A stretch of DNA of 64,000 nt from Hydrogenovibrio marinus (GCF_013340845.1 NZ_AP020335.1:1736001-1800000); one strand, 5' to 3'. Numbered from the stretch's first letter, positions 29,510 to 38,770 are shown. Program-made: numbers and translations. The notes: generated by a model not told the origin, from the sequence alone.

Positions 29510-30070
29510 TTATTCAGCGCCACGCGCCTCTTCGATAAACATATGTTTTCGATAATGTTTTAACTCATCAATCGATTCATAAATGTCATCCAACGCTAAG
29601 TGAGCCCCTTTCTTTTTGTGCGATGAGTAAACTTGAGGAATCCATCGTCTAGCAAGCTCTTTCAGCGTTGAAACATCTAAGTTTCGATAATGGAAGAAAC
29701 TTTCCAGTTCAGGCATCTGTTCAATCATAAAGCGACGATCCTGACAGATACTGTTTCCACACATCGGTGACTTTCCTTTTGGTAACCAGTCTTTAAGAAA
29801 CTCCATCGTCATTTGCTCTGCTTGCGCCATGGAAATCTTGCTGTCCTGTACACGCTTGGTCAAACCTGAGTTTCCATGGTGGGTAGTGCACCATTCATCC
29901 ATACCGTCTAAATAGCGTTGTTCAGTTTGAATGGCAATTACAGGGCCTTCTGCCAACACCCTGAGTTCAGCATCCGTGACAACCGAGGCAATCTCCAGAA
30001 TTTGATCGGTTTTATGATCCAACCCCGTCATTTCTAAATCTATCCATATCAGATTGCTTTCAGACTTCAT
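29510..30070 (-). CDS. orn: Oligoribonuclease
   Basis: A 186-residue 3'-5' exonuclease that degrades two- to five-base RNA fragments, including pGpG from cyclic di-GMP turnover. The DEDDh active-site residues appear in [11 protein letters not shown], then the [10 protein letters not shown] and FLKDW-type middle, and the [11 protein letters not shown] end. Full family length. It is divergent from the M48 protease gene. Confidence 0.97.
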   Translation of the reverse strand: MKSESNLIWIDLEMTGLDHKTDQILEIASVVTDAELRVLAEGPVIAIQTEQRYLDGMDEWCTTHHGNSGLTKRVQDSKISMAQAEQMTMEFLKDWLPKGKSPMCGNSICQDRRFMIEQMPELESFFHYRNLDVSTLKELARRWIPQVYSSHKKKGAHLALDDIYESIDELKHYRKHMFIEEARGAE

Positions 30071-30283
30071 GATCTACCATCCACTTTTGAATCCCTATTT
30101 TCTTCACGCTCACAGGGCTTTTAAACTAAAATAAGTCAAATATTAAACGCTATTGTACTTTCTCTCAAGGAAGCATTAGCCTTATAAAACGAAATCTCCA
30201 GTTAATCTGAAGGTTATCTTGAAAAAAATTTTCTTATCACTATAAGAAAATAGTCTTTAAAACTAAACAATTAAACAATCATT

Positions 30284-31534
30284 ATGACCACTTGGATAAC
30301 AATCACTTTTCTACTCACACTTTCTTTGAATTTTTTAATTGAGCTTTGGCTAAACGTTAAAAATCAGTTTTATATCTCTTCACATAGCTCAACCGTGCCC
30401 GAAGAATTCAACGAAGTCGTTAACCTTGAAGCGCATCAAAAAGCGGCCAACTACTCAAGAGCCAAGTTACAACTTAGTCGATTCATCTTGTTTTTTGATG
30501 CTGCGGTGCTACTTTTCATGACATTGGGTGGAGGATTCCAAGAAATATACAACTACTGGCTTGGAACGGGGCTTTCTCCAATTTGGCGTGATACGGCCTT
30601 CTTACTTTCCACCTTCTGGTTCTTGTCTTTGCTTCACTTACCTTTTAGCTGGATTTCAACTTTTAAAATCGAACAGGAATTCGGGTTCAATAAAATGACA
30701 CCGATGAAGTTTGTGAGCGATCTTCTGAAACAATGGGCGTTAATGCTGGCGCTAGGTATTCCACTTATTTGGGTTATCTTAAAAATTATGACCGCCTACT
30801 TTAATGAAGCATGGTGGCTATATACTTGGATTATCTGGATTGCTTTCAACCTTACCCTTATGTGGGCATACCCTAAATGGATTGCGCCTATTTTCAACAA
30901 ATTCACGCCTCTTGAAGAAGGTGAAATGAAACAGAGAATAGAAGCGTTGTTACAAAAAACAGGTTTTGAATCCAACGGAATTTTTGTCATGGATGGTTCA
31001 TCTCGCTCCGGGCATGGCAACGCTTACTTCACTGGTTTTGGTAAAAATAAACGCATCGTATTTTTCGATACTTTATTAGAAAAACTATCACCCGATGAAG
31101 TTGAAGCCGTACTTGCCCATGAACTTGGACACTTCAAACACGGTCACATCAAAAAAATGATGGCAGAATCCTTCATCCTTAGCCTTGTTGGTTTGGCATT
31201 ACTTGGCTGGCTTGTACAGCAATCTGTTTTCTATACCGGATTAGGCATGACCTCACAAACACCTGCTGCTGCACTGCTGTTATTTGCGACCGTGGTACCG
31301 ACTCTATTCTTCTTTTTAGGACCTATCAGTGCCATCAAAAGTCGTAAAAACGAATTTGAAGCCGATGCTTTTGCTGCCCAACATGTAGGGGCGGAACACC
31401 TGATTTCCGCTCTATTGAAAATGTACCGTGACAACGCCAGCAGCTTGACACCTGACCCCAGCTATTCGGCTTATCACGATAGCCACCCACCGGCTAAAAT
31501 CCGTATCGATCACTTGAAGTCTTTACAAAAATAA
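30284..31534 (+). CDS. M48 family integral-membrane metallopeptidase (Ste24/CAAX protease type)
   Basis: 416 residues with about six membrane segments and the zinc site HELGHFKHGHI near residue 285; a third ligand is probably in KNEFEADAFA near 355. The C-terminal DPSYSAYHDSHPPAKIRI block is characteristic of Ste24-type members rather than the shorter HtpX. Bacterial members are thought to act in membrane protein quality control; no CAAX substrate is expected here. It is followed by phhB at 36 bases. Confidence 0.9.
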   Translation: MTTWITITFLLTLSLNFLIELWLNVKNQFYISSHSSTVPEEFNEVVNLEAHQKAANYSRAKLQLSRFILFFDAAVLLFMTLGGGFQEIYNYWLGTGLSPIWRDTAFLLSTFWFLSLLHLPFSWISTFKIEQEFGFNKMTPMKFVSDLLKQWALMLALGIPLIWVILKIMTAYFNEAWWLYTWIIWIAFNLTLMWAYPKWIAPIFNKFTPLEEGEMKQRIEALLQKTGFESNGIFVMDGSSRSGHGNAYFTGFGKNKRIVFFDTLLEKLSPDEVEAVLAHELGHFKHGHIKKMMAESFILSLVGLALLGWLVQQSVFYTGLGMTSQTPAAALLLFATVVPTLFFFLGPISAIKSRKNEFEADAFAAQHVGAEHLISALLKMYRDNASSLTPDPSYSAYHDSHPPAKIRIDHLKSLQK

Positions 31535-31570
31535 AAACCATAAACTCTACACAACAGGAATTTGAACGCG

Positions 31571-31912
31571 ATGCAAAACGATATCCCATTAAAAGATCAA
31601 TCTTGTGAAAACATTGCACCGGGCAGCAAAGCGCTGATTATCCCTACTATTGAGAGCCTGGTTGCTCAAATGAGTGGCTGGGAAGTTCCTTTGAACTACA
31701 TCACGCTGGAAAAAACCTTTAAGTTCAAGAACTATCATCAAACGGTTTCTTTTGTAAACGCCGTCACCTGGATTGCGCATAAAGAAGACCATCACCCTGA
31801 GATTTGCTTTGGCTACAATGAATGTAAAATTGTACTGACAACTCACACGGTAAAAGGTCTCAGCCAAAACGACTTCATCGTTGCCGCAAAGATTGACGCC
31901 CTATTGGATTAA
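31571..31912 (+). CDS. phhB: Pterin-4-alpha-carbinolamine dehydratase
   Basis: 113 residues. It recycles the carbinolamine form of tetrahydropterin after aromatic amino acid hydroxylation. The family motif is visible as KFKNYHQTVSFVNAVTWIAH followed by EDHHPEICFGYNECKI and THTVKGLSQNDF. I use the ATG at 31571 (AGGAA 11 bases upstream) rather than a TTG three codons earlier. No phenylalanine hydroxylase gene is in the window. Its stop is five bases before the rsgA start. Confidence 0.9.
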   Translation: MQNDIPLKDQSCENIAPGSKALIIPTIESLVAQMSGWEVPLNYITLEKTFKFKNYHQTVSFVNAVTWIAHKEDHHPEICFGYNECKIVLTTHTVKGLSQNDFIVAAKIDALLD

Positions 31913-31917
31913 TTCTT

Positions 31918-32970
31918 TTGTCAAAACGCAAACTGACCAAACAGCAACAAAAGCGAGTCAAAGAAAAACGACTTGAGCCTTTAACTGACTCGCAAGCTGC
32001 CAGTTCTAAATCAACCCAAAATGAAAATAATGTGTTACTTGGGGTTCCAGAACAGGGATTGGTCATCACAAATTTTGGTAAACGCATATTAGTGGAAGCC
32101 AATAACGGCAGTCTGGTCAATTGTGCAGTTCGTCAACACCTTGGCAAATTAGTTGCCGGTGACATTGTGACTTGGCAAACCGACATTGAAGAAAATACGG
32201 GGGTTGTAACCTCTCTTACCCCAAGAAAGCAAGAGCTCAGTCGTCCCGGCTTTCGTGGCCAAACACGAATGGTGGCATCCAACATTGATTTATTGGTAAT
32301 TGTCGCGCCCATCACGCCAGGCATTCACCCTGACATGATTGACCGGTATCTGGTGGTTGCTCATCAACTTCAACTTCCTACAATTCTCGTCATCAATAAA
32401 ACTGACTTGATTCAATCAGATGAACAATGGGAGATGATTGCTGAAACCCTAATTCCTTATGATGAGTTGAATATAGAAATCTACCCGGTTTCAAGCGAAA
32501 CGCAAGACGGGCTAGAAGATTTAAGAGAGGCGTTAATCGCCAAAAACAGCGTTTTTGTTGGGCCGTCTGGCGCAGGTAAGTCTTCATTAATCAAAGCACT
32601 GATTCCAGACATAGAAATCAAGGTGAACAACCTGTCCGAGTCAACCGGGCTAGGTAAGCACACAACCACCAACAGTATCTTGTATCACTTGCCGCCAGTG
32701 CATGGTGAAGAGAATGCCGGTAACATCATCGACTCTCCAGGCGTCAGGCTCTTTAGCCCTGCACCCTGTGAGTTACATGAATTGGAACAGGCTTACCCGG
32801 ATTTCCAACCCTTTCTAGGCAAATGCAAATTCAACAACTGTACCCATCAGAACGAACCGCAATGCGCCATTCGTGATGCTGTAGAAAATGGCGGCATTCA
32901 CTACAGTCGATACCACAGCTTCCAGCGATTATTGGAAGAGTTTTCCAATAGCGACAATCAAGGTCGATAA
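31918..32970 (+). CDS. rsgA: Ribosome small-subunit biogenesis GTPase RsgA
   Basis: A 350-residue circularly permuted GTPase that checks 30S assembly. The N-terminal OB fold is followed by G4 (NKTD near residue 160), the P-loop GPSGAGKSSLIKAL near residue 215 and G3 (DSPGVRLF). The C-terminal zinc site is FLGKCKFNNCTHQNEPQCAI. The start is a TTG: it gives MSKRKLTKQQQKRV, which matches the family N-terminus, and lies five bases after the phhB stop without a clear ribosome site, suggesting translational coupling. Confidence 0.95.
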   Translation: MSKRKLTKQQQKRVKEKRLEPLTDSQAASSKSTQNENNVLLGVPEQGLVITNFGKRILVEANNGSLVNCAVRQHLGKLVAGDIVTWQTDIEENTGVVTSLTPRKQELSRPGFRGQTRMVASNIDLLVIVAPITPGIHPDMIDRYLVVAHQLQLPTILVINKTDLIQSDEQWEMIAETLIPYDELNIEIYPVSSETQDGLEDLREALIAKNSVFVGPSGAGKSSLIKALIPDIEIKVNNLSESTGLGKHTTTNSILYHLPPVHGEENAGNIIDSPGVRLFSPAPCELHELEQAYPDFQPFLGKCKFNNCTHQNEPQCAIRDAVENGGIHYSRYHSFQRLLEEFSNSDNQGR

Positions 32971-33006
32971 ACTCCATTAAAGCCGCCTTCAAAAGGTTTT
33001 ATAGCC

Positions 33007-33192
33007 CTAAAAGTTATTCGAGTTCGCCACCAAAATTGAAATTCCATAGAAAGCAAACATCACTCCCAAAAGCCCTAAAATCGAGCCTATCAGCACTATT
33101 CCAAAGTTAAATTTTTTGCCTTGAATACGAAGAACCAGCCAAGTTATCAACGATAAAACCAAAGCCAGCACCAAAAACCTAAAAACCATCAT
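33007..33192 (-). CDS. Small two-helix membrane protein, unknown function
   Basis: 61 residues starting MMVFRFLVLALVL, with two membrane helices (about 2-20 and 30-55) separated by RIQGKKFNFG. A strong GGGGAGGC ribosome site stands just before the ATG pair at 33192/33189. The frame stays open 18 codons further upstream, but that would run into the divergent promoter region. It is convergent with rsgA and divergent from the YedE pair. I do not recognise the family. Confidence 0.6.
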   Translation of the reverse strand: MMVFRFLVLALVLSLITWLVLRIQGKKFNFGIVLIGSILGLLGVMFAFYGISILVANSNNF

Positions 33193-33309
33193 CTTGCCTC
33201 CCCTTCCCTTATGGGTATAATCAAGTTTTTCATAATATTCTTGCATGCTAATACAAGAATACGCTTGATAAAAACTATTATTGATATTTTAAAACAAAGG
33301 GTTCACATA

Positions 33310-33894
33310 ATGATTCGACCTGGTGAATTTACCTGGCTTAAAGGCGGGATTGCACTAGCACTTGTTGCCGCGATTGCGACCATTCTGGTCAAACCAATTG
33401 GCGTCTCCACTCAATTCGTTGTTACCGACACTATTATTTGGAAAACATTCGACAAAGACATTGTCCAAGTGACTGAAAAAGATGGCAAACAACATTATTC
33501 AAGTCCCAACGACTATATCAATAAAGCGAGAGGTAGCTACGCTCATAGCGCAAGCAATCCTATCAATTACAGCTTCGTCTTTGTATTGTCTATGATGCTT
33601 GGCGCAATGTTGTCATCGATTTTTGGTGGTCCAAAAGCAACCAAAGAAGAAAAACAAGTTCCTGAAGCCTTTCAAAAGCGCTATGGCTTCAACCCGAAAA
33701 AACGTTACCTGTTTGCTTTTATCGGCGGCGTATTTACCCTCTTCGGCGCGCGTATGGCTGGCGGCTGTACCTCCGGCCACATGATTAGCGGAATGCTACA
33801 AACCGCTGTCAGTGGTTATGTATTTGCATTCGGCGTTTTCTTGGTAGCGATTCCTACCGCATTGCTGGTTTACGGCATGAAGAAAAAAGCTTAA
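33310..33894 (+). CDS. YeeE/YedE family transporter subunit, first of pair
   Basis: 194 residues. The family motif GARMAGGCTSGHMISG lies near residue 143, with membrane segments before and after it and a hydrophilic loop near 40-75. I use the ATG at 33310 (MIRPGEFTWL), preceded by AAAGGG. The family moves small sulfur compounds such as thiosulfate (TsuA), and the split two-subunit form is known as PmpA/PmpB. The substrate here is inferred only from the family. It overlaps no neighbour; its partner follows after 12 bases. Confidence 0.82.
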   Translation: MIRPGEFTWLKGGIALALVAAIATILVKPIGVSTQFVVTDTIIWKTFDKDIVQVTEKDGKQHYSSPNDYINKARGSYAHSASNPINYSFVFVLSMMLGAMLSSIFGGPKATKEEKQVPEAFQKRYGFNPKKRYLFAFIGGVFTLFGARMAGGCTSGHMISGMLQTAVSGYVFAFGVFLVAIPTALLVYGMKKKA

Positions 33895-33906
33895 GGAGAG
33901 GCAGCA

Positions 33907-34482
33907 ATGGAAATTTTACTAGCTATCATTCTAGGTGCTGCTTTTGGTGCGGTACTTCAGCGCATCGGAGCAACTAACCCGAACCATATTATCGACATGT
34001 TAAAACTGACTGATATGAAACTGGCCAAAACCATTTTTATGGCAATCGGTCTTGCTTCTATTATCGTATTCACAGTTAACGCGATTTCACCACAAACTGT
34101 TCATTTTAGTGTTAAAGCGGCCTACTTGGGTGTATTAGTCGGTGGGATGATTTTCGGTATCGGTTTTGCCGTAGGTGGACTCTGTCCTGGTACTTCTTTG
34201 TCTTCGGCAGCAGAAGGACGTAAAGACGCGGTGTTTTTCATTATCGGTGGACTACTAGGTTCATGGCTATTTGCCATCGCTTATGAACACATCAAAACCA
34301 CAGACATTTATCGTACCAGTTTGGGCGGTAAGTCTGCATTGGCTGAAGGCGTTTTTCGCCATGGACATGAATACAATGCCATCTTCGGTTTCATGTCTGG
34401 AACAGTGACCGCGGTGGTAATCGGCATTATCTTCATCATTATTGCCGCCAAACTACCTAACGCACTACGTAAAGAAGACTAG
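33907..34482 (+). CDS. YeeE/YedE family transporter subunit, second of pair
   Basis: 191 residues with about five membrane segments and the second family motif FAVGGLCPGTSLSSAAEG near residue 92. The conserved cysteine of this motif and that of the first subunit are thought to carry the sulfur substrate across the membrane. An AGGAGAGGC ribosome site precedes the ATG. Together the two genes are a two-gene operon ending at a hairpin. It fits a sulfur-metabolising host but does not prove one. Confidence 0.82.
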   Translation: MEILLAIILGAAFGAVLQRIGATNPNHIIDMLKLTDMKLAKTIFMAIGLASIIVFTVNAISPQTVHFSVKAAYLGVLVGGMIFGIGFAVGGLCPGTSLSSAAEGRKDAVFFIIGGLLGSWLFAIAYEHIKTTDIYRTSLGGKSALAEGVFRHGHEYNAIFGFMSGTVTAVVIGIIFIIIAAKLPNALRKED

Positions 34483-34495
34483 TCTTCAATCCCCA

Positions 34496-34527
34496 CTAAA
34501 CCCGTGCTGGTTCAAGCATGGGTTTAG
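34496..34527 (+). terminator. Hairpin after the YedE pair
   Basis: Thirteen-base stem CTAAACCCGTGCT/AGCATGGGTTTAG with one wobble pair and a six-base loop, 13 bases after the stop. No T run follows, so its strength as a terminator is uncertain. Confidence 0.55.
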
Positions 34528-34586
34528 CACAAACCCTCGCGACTCCCTCTTTCACCTTATATTAAAGATTGCTTAATACTTCAATC

Positions 34587-34615
34587 TTGACTAGAATCCC
34601 GTTTTCGTATGTAAT
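34587..34615 (+). promoter_or_regulatory. Promoter of the cytochrome c gene
   Basis: TTGACT (34587-34592), a 17-base spacer and TGTAAT (34610-34615), about 50 bases before the start codon. It is a good sigma-70 match. Confidence 0.6.
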
Positions 34616-34667
34616 TACGGTCAGGGTAAAACCCGAATACTTTTTAAGTGCTTAGGAGAGTACAATT

Positions 34668-34979
34668 ATGAAAAAACTATTGGTTGCTTTAGCTACTACT
34701 GGTGTAGTAATGTTCGGCGCCACTGCACAAGCGGCTGGTAACGCTGCTGCTGGCGAAGGTACTTTTGGTACTTGTGCTGGTTGTCACGGTGCAGACGCTC
34801 ACGGTGGTGTAGGTCCAAAATTGGCTGGTTTGAAAGCTGATGAAATCGTTAAATTGCTTCACAAATACAAAGCTGGTGAGCAAATGGGTCCTATGACTTC
34901 TATGATGGCTCCAATGGCTGCTGGTCTTTCTGATGCAGACATCGAGAACGTAGCTGCTTACATCGCAACTCTAAAATAA
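34668..34979 (+). CDS. Periplasmic monohaem cytochrome c (class I, c553-like)
   Basis: 103 residues: a signal peptide (about 1-23, ending AQAAGN), haem site CAGCH near residue 36, and an axial methionine in the MGPMTSMMAPMA stretch near residue 80. It would carry electrons in the periplasm, for instance to a terminal oxidase. The gene stands alone between its own promoter and a strong terminator. Codon use (GCT, GGT) suggests high expression. Confidence 0.93.
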   Translation: MKKLLVALATTGVVMFGATAQAAGNAAAGEGTFGTCAGCHGADAHGGVGPKLAGLKADEIVKLLHKYKAGEQMGPMTSMMAPMAAGLSDADIENVAAYIATLK

Positions 34980-35003
34980 TATCGTTATTTTAGATGCTAC
35001 GAG

Positions 35004-35029
35004 AAAGCCGCTTTTTAGCGGCTTTTTTA
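35004..35029 (+). terminator. Terminator after cytochrome c gene
   Basis: AAAGCCGCT, loop TTTT and AGCGGCTTTTTT: a GC-rich stem with a six-T tail, 25 bases after the stop. Confidence 0.92.
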
Positions 35030-35051
35030 TTACCTGAAATTTAGGAACTAT

Positions 35052-35501
35052 ATGCTTCAAAAACTTGCGCACCCATTCATCTCATACAGTCTTGTCATCG
35101 GTCAATTGGCCTGTATTTTCGCACTGCTTGAGTTAGAACCTTGGTTCAGCGCGAACCTATGGCTATTGCTGCAATTCATGGGCGTTGGTTTAGGACTTTG
35201 GGCCGTCACAACCATGCATTTAGGACGATTCAATATCGTTCCAGATCCTATGCCTGATGCTCAACTGGTGATGAAAGGCCCTTATCGCTGGATTCGCCAC
35301 CCCATGTATTCGTCGCTACTCTACTTCTTCTTCCCAATTGCCGTGCAAAGCCAGAACCCAATTACTTGGTTATGCTACGGTTTGTTACTTGTAGACCTTG
35401 TGCTCAAACTTCACTACGAAGAAAGGCTTCTCAAACAAAAGTTTACGAACTATCCTGACTATCAAACCAAGAGCAAAAAGTTGATACCCTACCTTTTTTA
35501 G
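35052..35501 (+). CDS. ICMT/PEMT-family membrane methyltransferase
   Basis: 149 residues with about four membrane segments and the family signature KGPYRWIRHPMYSSLLYF near residue 75. The signature is followed by the EERLLKQKFTNYPDY end that completes the SAM-binding site in isoprenylcysteine methyltransferase-like enzymes. Bacterial members have diverse, mostly unknown substrates. The gene stands between the cytochrome terminator and trpS. Confidence 0.78.
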   Translation: MLQKLAHPFISYSLVIGQLACIFALLELEPWFSANLWLLLQFMGVGLGLWAVTTMHLGRFNIVPDPMPDAQLVMKGPYRWIRHPMYSSLLYFFFPIAVQSQNPITWLCYGLLLVDLVLKLHYEERLLKQKFTNYPDYQTKSKKLIPYLF

Positions 35502-35616
35502 TTTTGCTTGTTTTTCACGCCTGACACAAACTCAACAAGCTTTCAAAAACCCTATAAACATGCGAAAATAGCCGCTTTATTTTTGTAGCATTTGACCAAA
35601 ATAAGTGAGATAAATC

Positions 35617-36621
35617 ATGAGCAAACCTATTTTATTTAGTGGAATCCAGCCCTCAGGCGATTTAATGATCGGTAATTACATCGGTTCCATTAAAAACTGG
35701 GTAAAAATGCAAGATGATTACAACTGCCTTTTCTCTTTGGTCAACATGCATGCCATTACAGTTGAGCAAGACCCCGCCGTCTTGTCAAAACGTACATTGG
35801 ACTTTGTCGCACTTTACTTGGCCTCAGGTATTGACCCAAACAAAAGCACGGTCTTTATTCAGTCTCACGTACCTGAACATGCCGAACTGGCTTGGGTTTT
35901 GAACTGCTCAACCTACATGGGTGAACTGAACCGCATGACGCAGTTTAAAGACAAATCTCAAAAACACGCCCAAAACATCAATGTCGGATTGTTCGACTAC
36001 CCGGTATTGATGGCGGCAGACATCCTACTTTACCAAACAGAAATGGTTCCAGTCGGTGCAGACCAAAAGCAGCATTTAGAGTTAACGCGTGATTTGGCTG
36101 TGCGTTATAACAACCGTTTTGAAAAAGAAATCTTCAAGATTCCTGAGCCATTTATTCCACCTGCAACTTCCGGTGGTCGTATTATGAGCTTGCAAGACCC
36201 AACCTCTAAAATGTCTAAATCGGATGAAAACAAAAATAATTTCATCGCGCTGTTAGACGACCCGAAAACCATCGTTAAAAAGTTCAAGAAAGCGCAAACG
36301 GACTCTGGAACAGAAATCACCTATGACGTGGAAAACAAACCGGGTGTATCAAACCTGCTGACAATCTATTCAGTTATCAGTGGAAAAACCATTGATGAAG
36401 TCATTCAGCACTTTGACGGCAAAATGTACGGTCATTTGAAGGTAGAGTTAGGTGAGTTGGTCGCAGAATACCTAAAACCTATTCAAGATGAGTTCTATCA
36501 CTTACGCAATCACGAAGACGAACTGAGAAATATCCTGCGCAAAGGTGCGGAACAAGCGCGTGAACAAGCACAGCAAACGTTGAAAGCTGTTCATGAAGCC
36601 ATCGGCTTCGTATTACCGTAA
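35617..36621 (+). CDS. trpS: Tryptophanyl-tRNA synthetase
   Basis: A 334-residue class I synthetase charging tRNA-Trp. It shows [18 protein letters not shown] at the N-terminus with the HIGH-equivalent MIGN, the conserved [17 protein letters not shown] block, and the KMSKS loop SKMSKSDEN near residue 196. Normal length. A copy of the dispersed repeat begins 18 bases after the stop. Confidence 0.97.
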   Translation: MSKPILFSGIQPSGDLMIGNYIGSIKNWVKMQDDYNCLFSLVNMHAITVEQDPAVLSKRTLDFVALYLASGIDPNKSTVFIQSHVPEHAELAWVLNCSTYMGELNRMTQFKDKSQKHAQNINVGLFDYPVLMAADILLYQTEMVPVGADQKQHLELTRDLAVRYNNRFEKEIFKIPEPFIPPATSGGRIMSLQDPTSKMSKSDENKNNFIALLDDPKTIVKKFKKAQTDSGTEITYDVENKPGVSNLLTIYSVISGKTIDEVIQHFDGKMYGHLKVELGELVAEYLKPIQDEFYHLRNHEDELRNILRKGAEQAREQAQQTLKAVHEAIGFVLP

Positions 36622-36638
36622 CGACTCGCTAATACCTT

Positions 36639-36657
36639 AAAATCTACCAGGTTGGGG
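36639..36657 (+). repeat. Dispersed 19-mer repeat, copy 4
   Basis: AAAATCTACCAGGTTGGGG on the plus strand, 17 bases after the trpS stop and before a small membrane protein gene. It matches the consensus exactly and is in the sense direction of trpS. Confidence 0.9.
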
Positions 36658-36700
36658 CATGATGGTTCATCACCTAACAAAATATTAGGAGAAGATAAGT

Positions 36701-36838
36701 ATGGGTTGGTCTGCTTGGGCTTTAGACCATATCTGGTTAGTCGCCGGCGGGAGTTTGGCGATTAGTATCGCGCTCCATTTCGTCATCGTTTGGTTGTTCA
36801 AACGCTCCGGAGTGAGATCTCCTACCTCAAATAAATAA
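36701..36838 (+). CDS. 45-residue single-helix membrane protein, unknown
   Basis: The peptide starts MGWSAWALDHIWLVAGG, has one membrane helix (about 11-33, rich in I, L, V and A), then a basic KRSGVRS tail. A strong AGGAGAAG ribosome site is placed eight bases before the ATG. The stop codon TAA runs directly into a strong terminator, so the gene is neatly framed by translation and transcription signals. It lies downstream of trpS and converges with the sulP gene. I do not recognise it; it could be a small regulator or subunit of a membrane complex. Confidence 0.7.
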   Translation: MGWSAWALDHIWLVAGGSLAISIALHFVIVWLFKRSGVRSPTSNK

Positions 36839-36862
36839 AAAGCGGGCAATGCCCGCTTTTTT
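36837..36862. terminator. Bidirectional terminator between the 45-residue gene and sulP
   Basis: AAAAAGCGGGC, loop AAT and GCCCGCTTTTTT: a symmetric hairpin with an A run on one side and a T run on the other. It serves the rightward small gene and the leftward sulP gene. Confidence 0.93.
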
Positions 36863-36879
36863 AATGTCTATCAGAAGCC

Positions 36880-38457
36880 TTACTTACCAAGTGATACATG
36901 GTAATGCGGGTCTTCAGACACATTCACTTCAATCAGTTCTTGTGCATCTGACAACAACTCCTGACACTCTGGGCTCAGGTGCTTCAATACCAATTTTTTA
37001 TTGGCTTCTTGGTAACGTTTCGTCAGGCTATCTATCGCCTCAACCCCTGTGTGGTCATAAACACGAGAGTGCTGGAAGTCGATTTGTACGCACTCAGGAT
37101 CGTTATTCACATCAAACATCTCAACAAAGTTTTGTGCTGATGCAAAGAATAGCGGGCCATGCACTTTATAGATTTTTGCAGTTTTACCGTCTTTTTCGAC
37201 AATAGAACTTTCTAGCATGATTCGTTGCGCATGTTGCCAAGCGAATACCAATGCCGACACAACCACTCCGGCAATCACTGCAACGGCCAAATCGAAAATC
37301 ACCGTCAAAGCCGTTACCAATAACATGATGAACGCATCGGCTTTGCTCATACCACGCATGATATTCCAACTTGACCAGTTGAAAGTTGCAATCACCACAA
37401 AGAACATCAAACCAACCAATGCGCCAATCGGCACATCTTCAATCAACGGCGACGCCACCAGCACGATAATCAACAAGCCTAAAGCCGCAGAGATACCAGA
37501 CAAGCGTCCAATGCCACCTGAGTTGACGTTGATCATAGACTGACCAATCAAAGCACAACCGCCCATTGTACCAACCGCACCAGACACACAGTTTGCCGCA
37601 CCTAAAGCAATGGCTTCTTTATTCCCTTTACCTCGTGTTTGCGTAATGTCATCAATCAATGTCATTGTCAGTAGAGACTCGGTTGTCCCGACAATGGTTA
37701 AAATAATGGCATAAGGCAAGATGATCCAAAGTGTGTTAAGGCTAAAGAAATCTGCAGGAAGCAATCCCCACCAACTTGCACCTTGAAAACCACCCTCGAT
37801 ACCATCACCAAAAATCAGAGACTCTATCGTACCCTGCACCGATGCTCTATCCCCCACAGTCACCGCATGAATATCAAACAGCATCACCGCAGCAGACACT
37901 AGAATAATCGCCGCTAACGCTGATGGGATCGCTTTGGTAAAACGTGGAAGGATATAAATAATTGCCATGGTCGCAGCGATAATGGCGCCCATCATATAAA
38001 GGTCATTACCCGTCAACCAGTTTCCTGACGCGTCCTTAAACTGGGTGAATTGCGCCATGAGAATGACCAAAGCCAAACCATTTACAAACCCGAGCATAAC
38101 CGGACTGGGCACCATGCGGATAAAGCGCCCCCACTTCATCACCCCGATAATGATTTGAAAAATCCCCATCAGGATAACCGCTGCAAACAGATAATGTGCA
38201 CCATGCTCCATGACCAAATGCATCATGACTACCGCCAGTGAACCGGCTGCGGCAGAAATCATCCCAGGACGCCCACCAAAAATAGACGTAATGAAACCAA
38301 CGATAATCGCTGCAAAAAGCCCTACCAAAGGATGCACACCTGCAACAAAAGCAAATGCAACGGCTTCTGGCACCAAGGCCAAGGAAACGGTTATCCCGGA
38401 TAAGGTGTCGGCTTTATACTTACGCCAGTCAAAGCCATTCGCGACTGCATCACTCAT
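36880..38457 (-). CDS. SulP family anion transporter with STAS domain
   Basis: 525 residues. The SulP core of about 10-14 membrane segments (about 15-410) opens with the family sequence DTLSGITVSLALVPEAVAFA, and a cytoplasmic STAS domain follows (about 425-510, with FQHSRVYDHTGVEAIDSL). SulP proteins carry sulfate, bicarbonate or other anions; in cyanobacteria (BicA) and in Thiomicrospira-type autotrophs some members take up bicarbonate. The GGCALIGQSMINVNSGGIGRLSG block is typical of the bicarbonate/sulfate clade. I use the ATG at 38457, which has AAGGA at good spacing, rather than one three codons upstream. The substrate is not decided by the sequence. Confidence 0.85.
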   Translation of the reverse strand: MSDAVANGFDWRKYKADTLSGITVSLALVPEAVAFAFVAGVHPLVGLFAAIIVGFITSIFGGRPGMISAAAGSLAVVMMHLVMEHGAHYLFAAVILMGIFQIIIGVMKWGRFIRMVPSPVMLGFVNGLALVILMAQFTQFKDASGNWLTGNDLYMMGAIIAATMAIIYILPRFTKAIPSALAAIILVSAAVMLFDIHAVTVGDRASVQGTIESLIFGDGIEGGFQGASWWGLLPADFFSLNTLWIILPYAIILTIVGTTESLLTMTLIDDITQTRGKGNKEAIALGAANCVSGAVGTMGGCALIGQSMINVNSGGIGRLSGISAALGLLIIVLVASPLIEDVPIGALVGLMFFVVIATFNWSSWNIMRGMSKADAFIMLLVTALTVIFDLAVAVIAGVVVSALVFAWQHAQRIMLESSIVEKDGKTAKIYKVHGPLFFASAQNFVEMFDVNNDPECVQIDFQHSRVYDHTGVEAIDSLTKRYQEANKKLVLKHLSPECQELLSDAQELIEVNVSEDPHYHVSLGK

Positions 38458-38569
38458 TAAAGTCATCCTTTTTTAAATTTTATTGGCTGCAAATTCTAAC
38501 AGAAAGCAGGTAGACTAGCGAATCAAGAGGGAAATAAGCCTGTAAATTCGATAGGTGAAGAGATTTTTT

Positions 38570-38734
38570 ATGGAATACATCAATGAGATTGCAATCGGCG
38601 CCGTAGTAGTACTGTTAGGCGCACATTTTGGTCTGCACTTATACTTCAAGGCCGCCAAGAAAAAGCAGGATAAACAGCGTGCCGCAAAACGAGCTGCTGA
38701 ATCGAAAGAGACCCAAGCGGACAAATCAGAGTAA
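38570..38734 (+). CDS. 54-residue small membrane protein, unknown
   Basis: The peptide starts MEYINEIAIGAVVVLLGAHF, with one membrane helix (about 6-28), and ends in a highly charged tail rich in Lys, Arg, Gln and Glu. AGGTGAAGAG lies before the ATG. It is divergent from sulP (112 bases between starts), which would suit co-regulation. A dispersed repeat copy begins three bases after its stop. An 88-codon open frame lies opposite it on the minus strand, but its protein has no recognisable character, and I favour the plus-strand gene. Function unknown. Confidence 0.6.
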   Translation: MEYINEIAIGAVVVLLGAHFGLHLYFKAAKKKQDKQRAAKRAAESKETQADKSE

Positions 38735-38737
38735 TCT

Positions 38738-38756
38738 CCCCAACCTGGCAAATTTT
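38738..38756 (-). repeat. Dispersed 19-mer repeat, copy 5
   Basis: Minus strand AAAATTTGCCAGGTTGGGG, one base different from consensus. It lies between the 54-residue gene and the ppnP terminator, and is sense with respect to ppnP. Confidence 0.85.
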
Positions 38757-38770
38757 GATCGCCCAAAAAC

